21,934 nucleotides of DNA from NCBI GenBank assembly GCA_004297315.1, contig SCTU01000232.1, positions 1 through 21,934 on the forward strand. The letters run 5' to 3'. The notes under the pieces were generated by a model. It was not told the origin of the DNA. It searched no databases and was given only the letters and a program-made list of their open reading frames with translations. The translations under genes and the position numbers were made by a program. Numbering within the stretch: position 1 is the stretch's first letter; the number at the start of each line of letters is the position of its first letter. Source of the DNA: Dehalococcoidia bacterium (GTDB lineage Bacteria > Chloroflexota > Dehalococcoidia > UBA2979). Shown piece by piece: positions 1 to 6,111 of this stretch.

Positions 1-201
1 GTCCCGCACATCGCGCGGTTGCTCGTGGGCAGCGACCAGCGAGCGGTGCTGCCACTCTCGGCGTTGCTCGGCGCGTTGCTGCTCGTGCTCTCCGATTCCT
101 TCGCCAGGGTGGTGGTGGCGCCCGGGGAGATACCGGTCGGGATCGTCACCGCGATCGTCGGCGCGCCCGTGCTGCTCGTGCTGATCCGGACGCGGACGTG
201 A
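1..201 (+). CDS. FecCD/BtuC-type ABC permease, C-terminal fragment
   Basis: This is the last 66 residues of a gene that begins before the window. It reads in frame from base 1 to a TGA at 199-201. The sequence VPHIARLLVGSDQRAVLPLS, followed by a hydrophobic segment with DSFAR and then a PVLLVLIRTR end, is the typical C-terminus of FecCD/BtuC-family permeases that move iron-siderophore, haem or cobalamin complexes across the inner membrane. The last four bases overlap the start of the following ATPase (GTGA), so the two are translationally coupled subunits of one importer. The substrate cannot be told from this fragment, because the binding protein lies outside the window. Confidence 0.9.
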   Translation, partial: VPHIARLLVGSDQRAVLPLSALLGALLLVLSDSFARVVVAPGEIPVGIVTAIVGAPVLLVLIRTRT

Positions 202-989
202 CCGAGGCCTCGCCGCTCCTCGAGGTCCGCGACCTGCGACACGCGTTTGGGAGCGTGTCGGTGTTGCGCGGCGTGTCCCTGGCCGTGCGCGCCGGCGAGA
301 TGACGGCGATCATCGGCCCCAACGGCTCCGGGAAGTCGACGCTGCTGCGGATCGCCGGCCGCCTGCTGCGCCCGCAGAATGGCGAGGTGCGCTTCGACGG
401 CCGCGACGCGTGGTCGATCTCACCGCGCGACTTCGCGCGCCGCGTCGCCTTCCTGCCGCAGGCGCCCGAGGCGCCCGCCGACCTCGCCGTGGTCGAACTC
501 GTCTCGCGCGGCCGGCACCCGCATCGCGGCCTCCTCGGCGCGTCCAGCGAGCGCGACCGCGAGGCGGTCGAGCGCGCGCTCGCGCTGGCGGGCGTGGCCG
601 GCCTGCGGCACCGGACCGTGGCAACGCTGTCCGGTGGCGAGCGCCAGCGCGCCTGGGTCGCCCTCGCGCTGGCGCAGGAGCCGGACGTGCTACTGCTCGA
701 CGAGCCGACGACGTTCCTCGACATCGGCCACCAGGTGGAACTGCTCTCGCTGCTCGTGCGGCTGAACGAGGAGCAGGGGTTGACGGTGCTGATGGTGATG
801 CACGACCTCCCGCAGGCGGCCCACTACGCGCGCCGCCTGGTCGCGGTCCGGGCCGGCGAGGTGGTGGCGGAGGGCCCGCCGTCGGCCGTCCTGACCGAGG
901 CGCGGGTGGAGGCGATCTTCGGCGTCGCCGTGCGTGTCTACCTCGACCCGCAGTCGGGCGTGCCCGTGGTGGCGCCCGTCGGCCGCTAG
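198..989 (+). CDS. FecE-like ABC transporter ATP-binding protein
   Basis: A 263-residue cytoplasmic ATPase that would power the FecCD-type permease encoded just upstream. The start is GTG at 198, inside the permease stop (GTGA). Visible motifs in order are Walker A GPNGSGKST (residues 40-48), Q-loop Gln in FLPQAP (about 88), signature LSGGERQ (144-150), Walker B VLLLDEP (164-170), D-loop FLD and switch His in MVMHDL (202). The length matches the FecE/FhuC/BtuD branch, as does the stretch after Walker B (TTFLDIGHQVELL). The family imports ferric siderophores, haem or vitamin B12. Iron is the commonest substrate, but the sequence does not decide it. No terminator is obvious between this gene and the tRNA 46 bases downstream. 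Confidence 0.93.
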   Translation: MTEASPLLEVRDLRHAFGSVSVLRGVSLAVRAGEMTAIIGPNGSGKSTLLRIAGRLLRPQNGEVRFDGRDAWSISPRDFARRVAFLPQAPEAPADLAVVELVSRGRHPHRGLLGASSERDREAVERALALAGVAGLRHRTVATLSGGERQRAWVALALAQEPDVLLLDEPTTFLDIGHQVELLSLLVRLNEEQGLTVLMVMHDLPQAAHYARRLVAVRAGEVVAEGPPSAVLTEARVEAIFGVAVRVYLDPQSGVPVVAPVGR

Positions 990-1021
990 TCGCTGCGAGG
1001 CGAATCCCCGAGCCCGCGCGC

Positions 1022-1027
1022 TACGAT
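1022..1027 (+). promoter_or_regulatory. Putative -10 box of the tRNA-Arg gene
   Basis: TACGAT ends 8 bases before the 5' end of the mature tRNA, which puts the predicted transcription start about 2 bases upstream of it. It matches the TANNNT pattern seen in front of other genes here. No convincing -35 box is visible. Confidence 0.45.
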
Positions 1028-1035
1028 GCGCGCAC

Positions 1036-1111
1036 GCCCTCGTAGCTCAGGGGATAGAGCAGCGGCCTTCTAATCCGCCGGTCGGAAGTTCGAATCTTCC
1101 CGAGGGCGCCA
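1036..1111 (+). tRNA. tRNA-Arg (anticodon TCT)
   Basis: A complete 76-base cloverleaf including an encoded CCA. The acceptor stem GCCCTCG pairs with CGAGGGC (1101-1107), with discriminator G at 1108. The D stem is GCTC/GAGC. The anticodon loop CTTCTAA gives anticodon TCT, which reads AGA and AGG. The T stem GGAAG/CTTCC encloses TTCGAAT. The anticodon stem GCGGC/TCCGC has a C31-U39 mismatch next to the loop while the other four pairs are Watson-Crick. This is one of the rarer arginine isoacceptors in a high-GC genome. Confidence 0.95.
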
Positions 1112-1168
1112 GCGAAACTCAATCGCTCTCATCTCCGCGCGAGCCCGATGGGACTCGTGCAGAGCAGG

Positions 1169-1174
1169 TACGCT
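1169..1174 (+). promoter_or_regulatory. Putative -10 box for the DUF2269-like gene
   Basis: TACGCT lies 9 bases before the ATG at 1184, so transcription would start about 3 bases before the start codon and leave almost no leader. There is no Shine-Dalgarno sequence at a usual distance. Confidence 0.35.
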
Positions 1175-1183
1175 CAATCCCAC

Positions 1184-1597
1184 ATGGACGCCTACCGCTT
1201 TGCACTGTTCATCCACGTCGCCGGTACTGTCATCGTGTTCGCCGGCTACGGCGCGCTGCTCTTCTCGACGGCGGTGCTGCGACTCGCTCGGACTGCCGAG
1301 GAGGCGCGCGCTATCACCAGGATCATCGCCGGCCGAAGACTTGGCTTTGAATACGTGTCCGCCATCGACGTCATCGTCATCGTTGGCGGTGCGTTTCTGG
1401 TTGTGGGCGGGGCGATGATGGCGACATTTACGTGGGGATGGAATCAGCCGTGGATCCAGGTGTCGGTCGTGGCGGTCGTCGCGATCGGGTTGGCCGCGGC
1501 ATTCGTCCTCGGCCCCCGGCTGCATCGGATCGGCGTCGCCCTAGCGCAGGCTCCCGATGGCGAGATATCCCAGTCTCTACGACAGACTGATTCGTGA
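1184..1597 (+). CDS. Small integral membrane protein, DUF2269-like
   Basis: A 137-residue protein with four predicted membrane segments: an N-terminal helix beginning MDAYRFALFIHVAGT, then IDVIVIVGGAFLVVGGAMM, IQVSVVAVVAIGLAAAFVL and a further hydrophobic stretch between them. The first helix carries the FxHVAG-type His motif seen in DUF2269 and related predicted haem-copper-like membrane families, so I place it there with moderate confidence. Function is unknown. The ATG at 1184 is preferred over an in-frame ATG at 1148 because the extra 12 residues are polar, unlike family members, and a TANNNT box lies just before 1184. The 3' end overlaps the next small ORF by 41 bases. Confidence 0.75.
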   Translation: MDAYRFALFIHVAGTVIVFAGYGALLFSTAVLRLARTAEEARAITRIIAGRRLGFEYVSAIDVIVIVGGAFLVVGGAMMATFTWGWNQPWIQVSVVAVVAIGLAAAFVLGPRLHRIGVALAQAPDGEISQSLRQTDS

Positions 1598-1778
1598 TCG
1601 TGTTGCGACGGCTGTCTTGTACGCCGCAACCGGAGCCCTGGTCGGCGTCGTCTTCCTGATGACAAACAAGCCGTCGCTTGTCGAATCGGTGATCGCGGTC
1701 GTTACGCCATCGACCGTGGGGATCGCTGCGGCCTACCAAATGGACCGGCCGTCGCTGGCACGAGGGGAACCGACATGA
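1557..1778 (+). CDS. Possible 73-residue membrane protein
   Basis: This short ORF overlaps the end of the DUF2269-like gene by 41 bases in another frame. Its stop overlaps the ATG of the DUF1801 gene (ATGA at 1775-1778). It encodes two plausible membrane helices, RVATAVLYAATGALVGVVFL and VESVIAVVTPSTVGIAAAY, separated by a short polar turn (TNKPS), and a charged N-terminus SLYDRLIRDR. The tidy overlap with the next start and the membrane-like composition argue that it is real. I recognise no family, and it could still be a chance reading frame. If real, it would be translationally coupled to the DUF1801 gene. Confidence 0.5.
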   Translation: MARYPSLYDRLIRDRVATAVLYAATGALVGVVFLMTNKPSLVESVIAVVTPSTVGIAAAYQMDRPSLARGEPT

Positions 1779-2185
1779 AGAAACGCACAGCGACGGAGAA
1801 CGAAGAATCTCCGTCGCGGATGATCGACGAGAAGATCAAGGAACTCGGCGACTGGAGAGGCAAGACGCTCTCCCGCCTCCGCACGCTCATCAAGCAGGCG
1901 GTGCCTGACGTGGTCGAGGAGTGGAAGTGGAGAAAGGCCACATCCCCAGGCGTCCCGGTGTGGTCTCACAACGGAGGGATCTGCACCGGCGAGACGTACA
2001 AGAGCGTCGTAAAGCTGACATTCTTCAAGGGCGCTGCGCTTGAGGACGCCGCGGGACTGTTCAACTCCAGCCTCGAAGGCAACACGCGGCGCGCCATCGA
2101 CTTCCACGAGGGTGACGAGATCGACGAGCGCGCGTTCAAGGCGCTCATCCGCGCCGCCGCAGCGCTGAACCGGCCGAGCCGGTAG
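1775..2185 (+). CDS. DUF1801 (YdhG-like) domain protein
   Basis: A 136-residue soluble protein with the features of the DUF1801/YdhG family: an N-terminal helix RMIDEKIKELGDWRGKTLSRL, a segment VPDVVEEWKWRK, then VPVWSHNGGICTGETYKSVVKLTFFKGA and LFNSSLEGNTRRAIDFHEGDEI. The pattern of a Trp-rich edge followed by a KLTFFKGA strand and RAIxF fits the family. Its fold resembles frataxin, and one member has been proposed as an iron chaperone in Bacillus. The biochemical role here is unproven. The start overlaps the previous small ORF (ATGA). No terminator is evident after it. Confidence 0.85.
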   Translation: MKKRTATENEESPSRMIDEKIKELGDWRGKTLSRLRTLIKQAVPDVVEEWKWRKATSPGVPVWSHNGGICTGETYKSVVKLTFFKGAALEDAAGLFNSSLEGNTRRAIDFHEGDEIDERAFKALIRAAAALNRPSR

Positions 2186-2266
2186 TCGAATCCGGTTCCG
2201 GCGCTTCATGACTGGGTTCGCTTACACAAGCTCAGGCCAGAGAGCGGATGTGTCGCCTCCGTCACG

Positions 2267-2276
2267 GTCACGTGAC
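2267..2276. promoter_or_regulatory. Perfect palindrome with CACGTG core
   Basis: GTCACGTGAC is a 10-base perfect inverted repeat. It lies 11 bases before a TACTGT box (2287-2292) upstream of the globin gene, where a repressor could block RNA polymerase. No regulator can be named. Confidence 0.25.
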
Positions 2277-2335
2277 GCCGCTCGAATACTGTTCTTGTTG
2301 AATGAGGGTGGAATCCCCACTTTCGTCAATGAGTC

Positions 2336-2340
2336 GGAGG
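2336..2340 (+). promoter_or_regulatory. Ribosome binding site that fixes the globin start
   Basis: GGAGG is followed by a 9-base spacer and a GTG at 2350. This supports GTG as the start rather than the in-frame ATGs at 2302 and 2329. Confidence 0.6.
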
Positions 2341-2349
2341 TCGAGAGCA

Positions 2350-2802
2350 GTGGAACAGAAGAGTCTTTACGACAGGCTCGGTGGCGTGTTCGCCATCGCG
2401 GCCGTGGTGGACCATTTCAGCGACGCGGTCGTCCGCAATGCCATCGTGGGGCAGGGTTCGAAGAACCCACTTCTTCGCAAGTGGCACACCGAGAATCTGG
2501 GGCGATTGCCCGGCCTCAAGTTCCAGCGGACGCTCTGGGTGTGCAACGTCGCTGGGGGGCCGTTCCAATTCACGGCCACCAAGCCGGGATCGACACCGGT
2601 CGGCCTGGAAGAGGCCCATCGCGAGTTCAAGATCTCCCCGGCGGAGTTCGATGAGGTCGCTGCCGAACTGACGCGCTCACTCGATTTCTTCAAGGTACCG
2701 GAGCCGGAGAAGGCGGCGGTCCTGGGTGCCTTCGCGGCACATAAGAATGAGGTGACCGAGGGCTACGTGATCGAGGCAGCCCAGGCAGTTGGATCCCGGT
2801 AA
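2350..2802 (+). CDS. Group 1 truncated haemoglobin
   Basis: A 150-residue cytoplasmic haem protein of the truncated haemoglobin group 1 family, whose members bind oxygen and often detoxify nitric oxide. The N-terminus SLYDRLGGVFAIAAVVDHFS is the family hallmark, and the proximal haem-binding histidine is His90 in LEEAHREFKIS. The segment GLKFQRTLWVCNVAGGPFQF forms the E helix region. At the position where well-studied members have a Phe-Tyr pair (helix B), this protein reads Phe-Ser, so the ligand-stabilising Tyr B10 appears to be missing. The GTG start is chosen from the GGAGG at 2336. The gene stands alone between a palindromic site and a terminator-like hairpin. Confidence 0.9.
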   Translation: MEQKSLYDRLGGVFAIAAVVDHFSDAVVRNAIVGQGSKNPLLRKWHTENLGRLPGLKFQRTLWVCNVAGGPFQFTATKPGSTPVGLEEAHREFKISPAEFDEVAAELTRSLDFFKVPEPEKAAVLGAFAAHKNEVTEGYVIEAAQAVGSR

Positions 2803-2842
2803 CTCCGCGATCCGGCGTTGCCTGTTCGGGCGAGACAAGGGA

Positions 2843-2869
2843 GGGGCCGGTGGCATCGCCACGGGCCCC
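2843..2869 (+). terminator. Hairpin terminator after the globin gene
   Basis: GGGGCCGGTGGC pairs with GCCACGGGCCCC (11 of 12 pairs, 3-base loop) and is followed by GCTTCTTT. It begins 40 bases after the globin stop codon. Confidence 0.65.
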
Positions 2870-2941
2870 GCTTCTTTGAGACGTGGAACAGAGGATCCTG
2901 CTCGCGACGGACGCCGGCGGTGGCAACAACGGCCAGCAGCG

Positions 2942-3397
2942 ATGGGCTCAACTATGACGGAGGCCCCCGGCCCCAGGGGTCGCCTCCGAACAAAGATCGA
3001 GCGCTGGCGCAAGGCATTCTCGAACGTCGACTGGAATGCGGCCCGCAACGTCTTGAACGCCAACGCCAAGGCGCTCGTGCTGAAGGAGCCGCGGCCCGCC
3101 TACGAGTACGCCGTCTCGTCCGAGGGCAAGCGCCACGTCGTATCGGTGGGTTCGAGTGCATCCGTGTCGGGATTCAAGATGGACCGCGCACGCGAGTCAT
3201 GTCGCTGACCGTGGCAGGGTCCGAGGGGACGGGCGCGACGCTTACCGTAGCGATCGCCCGCCTTCATCAGCGCCAAGTTCGCGGTTCGGTTGGACGACCG
3301 GAACTTGCCGGCCACTCAGACTTCCGAGGGGGCCGCAGCCAGAGTCCGCGTGGAACTCGGTGGCGGGATCCGTACGGTCACGCTCCGCCCGGCTTGA
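2942..3397 (+). pseudogene. Decayed gene for a secreted beta-sandwich domain
   Basis: No intact gene occupies this interval, but protein-like sequence continues across it in shifting frames. One frame gives a part beginning MTEAPGPRGRLRTKIERWRK (from 2954) and running through YEYAVSSEGKRHVVSVGSSA and VSGFKMDRA, then hits stops. A second frame carries RVMSLTVAGSEGTGATLTVA from about 3196 to 3255. The first frame resumes at 3263 with FISAKFAVRLDDRN and ends with ARVRVELGGGIRTVTLRPA and TGA at 3395-3397. Joined, the order resembles the repeated extracellular beta-sandwich domains of archaeal and bacterial surface proteins, with motifs like SxSxVSGFxxD, SxxVxGxxGT and GGxxTVTL. Two compensating frameshifts (about 3185-3195 and 3255-3263) would explain the break. 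Sequencing error or programmed shifting are alternatives. The upstream start is uncertain. Confidence 0.45.
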
Positions 3398-3503
3398 GTT
3401 GCCTCATCGAGAGATCGCGGGCGAGCCGCGCGACCGCGACGCGGGGACGTCGATCCTTCCAGGTCAGACGGCGCGCCTCTGGGCTTCACGCAGAGCTCGC
3501 GGT

Positions 3504-4334
3504 CTACCGACGGTCATCGAACCGCGGAGCCGACGGTCGGGCGCGAGCCAGGAAGAACGCGAGCAGGGCGAGGCTGACGAGGCTGATGACGAGATGGACG
3601 GCGGTCACCGCTGCCTCCGTTTGTGGCCCACTCCCGAGGTTGTCGACGGCCGCCGCGGCCACAAAGACCACGCCCCCCAGTCCTGACACGAGGAACAAAC
3701 CGGGGGCGGCCACGTAGCCGAGCGGCAAGCGCCGCCAGAGCAGCGCGCCGCCGACCAGCAGAACCGGGGTGCCCAGCGCCCAATCGGCGACCGCCAGAGG
3801 GCGCGTCGCTGCCTCGCCGGCCGGATCTCCGAAGGCGCCGATGGCGGTAATCGTCAATCCGACGTAAGCCGCGATGGCAATGACGACCAGCGCGGCACCC
3901 ATGGCACGCGCCGGCGCCGCAGCCCACCGCCGGCGGACCGTCTCGGCATCGATGGTCGCCACAAGGCCGATGACGGTGAAGGCGCTGATCGTCACCAGGG
4001 CCACGTGGACGAAGAACAGTCCGCTGAACGGGGCACCTATCAGGTACGGCACGTAGGCGTAGAGCGTGTAGAAAAGGGCACCGGGCCAGAGGAGCAGGCC
4101 GGTCAGCGATCCACGCTGCGCGAGCCACATGGGGCCGAGCAGGATTGGCAACACGAAGACGAGGTTGGCGGCGTCGGCTCCGCGAGAGACCAAGACCAAC
4201 GAGGAGTCGCCATACGGGGCGTCGACGCCGGATGCCAGTCCACTCGCCGAGGCCGCCACGATGCCGATCCCGACGAGCAGCGACGCGGCGTAGGCGGCAG
4301 TCAGGGCACGCCCGTTCGGGGGCCGTTGCGTCAT
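3504..4334 (-). CDS. Multi-pass membrane protein of unknown function
   Basis: A 276-residue protein with about eight hydrophobic segments, including ALTAAYAASLLVGIGIVAA, NLVFVLPILLGPMWLAQ, GLLLWPGALFYTLYAYVPYL, VHVALVTISAFTVIGLVATI and a C-terminal LVISLVSLALLAFFLARARP. The LWPGALFYTLYAY...GAPFSGLFFVHVAL region resembles a group of uncharacterised bacterial membrane proteins with a conserved aromatic segment, but I cannot name a family. The start at 4334 is chosen over an in-frame ATG at 4376 because AGGAGGG lies 10 bases upstream of it. A small lipoprotein-like ORF ends 28 bases before this start, so the two are probably cotranscribed. Confidence 0.8.
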   Translation of the reverse strand: MTQRPPNGRALTAAYAASLLVGIGIVAASASGLASGVDAPYGDSSLVLVSRGADAANLVFVLPILLGPMWLAQRGSLTGLLLWPGALFYTLYAYVPYLIGAPFSGLFFVHVALVTISAFTVIGLVATIDAETVRRRWAAAPARAMGAALVVIAIAAYVGLTITAIGAFGDPAGEAATRPLAVADWALGTPVLLVGGALLWRRLPLGYVAAPGLFLVSGLGGVVFVAAAAVDNLGSGPQTEAAVTAVHLVISLVSLALLAFFLARARPSAPRFDDRR

Positions 4335-4362
4335 GAGTTGGCCGCCCTCCTGATTGGTCTCG

Positions 4363-4506
4363 CTAGGTACCCACATCGTTGTCGGTGCCGCCGCCGCAGG
4401 CGGTCGCTGCGGCGAGGACGAGGAGCAGTGGGGCAGGCATGCCTGAGGCGCCGAGGTGCCTGCGGTCGGTCTGGTGGTCTGTTCGAGAGTGGGAGTTCGA
4501 AGGCAT
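4363..4506 (-). CDS. Possible 47-residue small lipoprotein
   Basis: This ORF codes for an N-terminal polar region containing DRRHLGASG, then the hydrophobic stretch MPAPLLLVLAAATACGGGTD with a lipobox-like ATAC and a Gly-rich run after the cysteine, and it ends 10 residues after the cysteine. That is the layout of a lipoprotein signal peptide with hardly any mature protein, as in entericidin-type peptides. The ATG at 4506 has GGAG six bases upstream. A promoter-like pair lies at 4555-4582, and the next gene starts 28 bases after the stop. An internal ATG at 4440 would give a shorter 25-residue form. It could also be the remnant of a truncated lipoprotein gene. Confidence 0.45.
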   Translation of the reverse strand: MPSNSHSRTDHQTDRRHLGASGMPAPLLLVLAAATACGGGTDNDVGT

Positions 4507-4521
4507 GTGCCACTCCGCTTG

Positions 4522-4535
4522 CGGCCACGTGGCCG
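4522..4535. promoter_or_regulatory. 14-base perfect palindrome (CACGTG core)
   Basis: CGGCCACGTGGCCG lies in the predicted 5' leader of the small lipoprotein gene, 13-26 bases after the predicted transcription start. It could be an operator or an RNA hairpin. It shares its CACGTG core with the palindrome at 2267-2276. Confidence 0.3.
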
Positions 4536-4554
4536 TGTCGACGTGATGGCGCGG

Positions 4555-4582
4555 AGCCTACGCCCGCAGGGGCGAGTTGCAA
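4555..4582 (-). promoter_or_regulatory. Candidate promoter for the lipoprotein/membrane gene pair
   Basis: On the minus strand, TTGCAA (4577-4582) is followed by a 16-base spacer and TAGGCT (4555-4560). The predicted start near 4548 leaves a leader of about 42 bases before the ATG at 4506. The rest of the stretch up to the MFS stop at 4678 shows nothing else I can support. Confidence 0.4.
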
Positions 4583-4677
4583 CAGATCGTCGATGAGAGG
4601 CCCGCTTGAAGGTAAGGCACTAATCTCGGCGGTCGTGTTGCCTTCCGCGAGGTCGTCAAGCCTCGGTGCGCGTCGTG

Positions 4678-5955
4678 CTACTGAAGCGTGCGCATCCTCG
4701 GCACGAACGCTGTGACGATGGCGAGGGCGACGAGCATTCCGGCGGCGAGGCCGCCGATGGCCAGCCGCGGGCCGAGTACCTCGGCGAGGATGCCGACGAC
4801 GAACGTCCCGACCTGCACCAGGCTGAACTGCATGAACCAGACCGACATCACGCGTCCGCGGAATTCGTCCTCCGAGTAGGACTGGATCAGCACCTGGCCC
4901 AGCGACATGCGCGTCGCCTGCGTCGCGCCGACGACGAGCATGATCGGCATCGTGATGTAGTAGTTCGTCGAGGTCGCGAAGGCGATCAACGCGACGCCGG
5001 CCATCGCGGCCACCGTGAGCAGGACGCGGCCGCGGTTCCGCTCGGTCAACGAGGCGACGACGAACGAGCCGGCCAGCGCGCCGACGCCGGTGAGCGTCAT
5101 CAGTACGCCCTGCTCCGCCGGGCCCTTCTGCAGGACCTCGCGCACGAAGCCCGGGAGCATCATCTGGTAGGGCTGCGTCGCCAGCACAATGATGAAGTTC
5201 ACGAGGATGAGCGTGCGGATCGACGGGTCCCGCGCGACATACTGCACGCCCTCGACGAGGTCGCTGAGGCTGCCGCGGCGCCGGCCGCGCCGGCCTTCGT
5301 AGGCAAACATCGGGCGCTTGGGCAGCCGCACGGTGAACGTGACGGCGGCGGCATACAGGCCGGCCATCACCCAGAACACGGCGGCGGGGCTGATCAGGGC
5401 AAGGAGCAGGCCGCCGAGCGCGGGCCCGGCGAGCTGCATCAGGTTCTGGCCGGAGGTGTTCATCCCGATCGCGTTCATCAGCCGTTCGCGGCCGACGAGG
5501 TCCGAGATGATCGACTGGCGCGAGGGCATCATCACAGAGTTCACCGCCCCCTGGAGGACGGCGCTGATCATCAGGTGCTCGATGCGGAGCAGTCCCGTCC
5601 CGGCAAGGACCGCGAGGACGGCGGCGTTCAACATGTTGTAACTCTGGCCGAGCTGGATCACGGTCTTCTTCGGTGCTCGGTCGGCGACGACGCCGCCGAT
5701 GGGCGCGAAGACCAGCCCCGGGATCGCGTTCGCCATCGAGACGAGTCCGAGAGCCGCGAAGGAGCCGGTCAACTGGAACACGAGGACGCCGCGCACGAGC
5801 TGCTGCATCTGCATGGAGCCGAACTGGGCCAGGTTGCCGATGAAGAGCAGCCGGAAGTATCGGTTCGACAGTGACTCGAAGCGGCGGAGGAGGAAGCCGG
5901 TGGGGCGGGCACCCGCGGGTGCGGCTGGGGTACGGGCTTCCTCGGCGATGGTCAT
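4678..5955 (-). CDS. MFS transporter, EntS-like exporter family (MFS_3)
   Basis: A 425-residue inner-membrane transporter with about 12 hydrophobic segments. The opening RRFESLSNRYFRLLFIGNLA is typical of the MFS_3 branch that includes the enterobactin exporter EntS and many drug or siderophore exporters. Loop 2-3 carries motif A as GGVVADRAPKK (residues 88-98). A long charged central loop (RRGRRRGSLSDLVEGVQYVA) separates the halves, and SEDEFRGRVMSVW is the matching loop of the second half. The start at 5955 is preferred over an in-frame ATG at 6036 because the 27 extra residues are basic and unlike the family; GGGGA lies a few bases upstream. The substrate cannot be predicted. Export of a small molecule is likely. 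Confidence 0.9.
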   Translation of the reverse strand: MTIAEEARTPAAPAGARPTGFLLRRFESLSNRYFRLLFIGNLAQFGSMQMQQLVRGVLVFQLTGSFAALGLVSMANAIPGLVFAPIGGVVADRAPKKTVIQLGQSYNMLNAAVLAVLAGTGLLRIEHLMISAVLQGAVNSVMMPSRQSIISDLVGRERLMNAIGMNTSGQNLMQLAGPALGGLLLALISPAAVFWVMAGLYAAAVTFTVRLPKRPMFAYEGRRGRRRGSLSDLVEGVQYVARDPSIRTLILVNFIIVLATQPYQMMLPGFVREVLQKGPAEQGVLMTLTGVGALAGSFVVASLTERNRGRVLLTVAAMAGVALIAFATSTNYYITMPIMLVVGATQATRMSLGQVLIQSYSEDEFRGRVMSVWFMQFSLVQVGTFVVGILAEVLGPRLAIGGLAAGMLVALAIVTAFVPRMRTLQ

Positions 5956-5982
5956 TCGTAGATTCCCCGACTGACAACGCTT

Positions 5983-5996
5983 ACGTGAACGTGAAC
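5983..5996 (-). repeat. Direct repeat at the MFS promoter
   Basis: On the minus strand GTTCACGTTCACGT is a tandem repeat of GTTCAC. It lies between a TAGTAT box (5997-6002) and the start codon, across the predicted transcription start near 5990, which is a usual place for a repressor site. Confidence 0.35.
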
Positions 5997-6002
5997 ATAC
6001 TA
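5997..6002 (-). promoter_or_regulatory. Putative -10 box for the MFS gene
   Basis: TAGTAT on the minus strand predicts a start near 5990 and a leader of about 35 bases before the ATG at 5955. The -35 region is poor. Confidence 0.35.
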
Positions 6003-6100
6003 AAGCATACCGCCGGAATCGGGAACCCGCCTTCACAGGAATTACCCAGTCTCAACCCTCCCTTACGCTTCGGCCCCCTGTCACGAGCGCGGGCACTGGT

Positions 6101-6106
6101 TAGATT
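6101..6106 (+). promoter_or_regulatory. Putative -10 box for the secreted-protein gene
   Basis: TAGATT ends 5 bases before an ATG at 6112 that opens a 13-codon leader ORF, and 43 bases before the main start at 6150. Confidence 0.35.
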
Positions 6107-6111
6107 TCACC

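Noticed and set aside
2208..2654. A 148-codon plus-strand frame over the globin gene
   Set aside because: The globin frame has the family motifs and a proximal His; this one is out of frame and Arg/Gly-rich.
2789..3208. A single intact gene in this interval
   Set aside because: The frame starts inside the globin 3' end, crosses the terminator hairpin and stops where the protein-like sequence moves to another frame. A decayed gene fits better.
4376..4677. A longer protein upstream of the small lipoprotein, beginning near the MFS stop
   Set aside because: The frame has no start codon in place, and the promoter-like pair and GGAG site point to a start at 4506.
4666..5874. A 402-codon plus-strand open frame
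   Set aside because: It is antisense to the MFS gene; the Asp/Glu/His/Arg-rich product is a typical shadow of hydrophobic codons.
4331..5977. A 548-codon open frame on the minus strand
   Set aside because: It is a shifted frame of the MFS gene with Arg/Pro-rich, motif-free translation.
5983..5996. Streptomyces-type PHO box (GTTCACC repeats) at the MFS gene
   Set aside because: The units are 6 bases apart instead of 11 and the gene has no link to phosphate.
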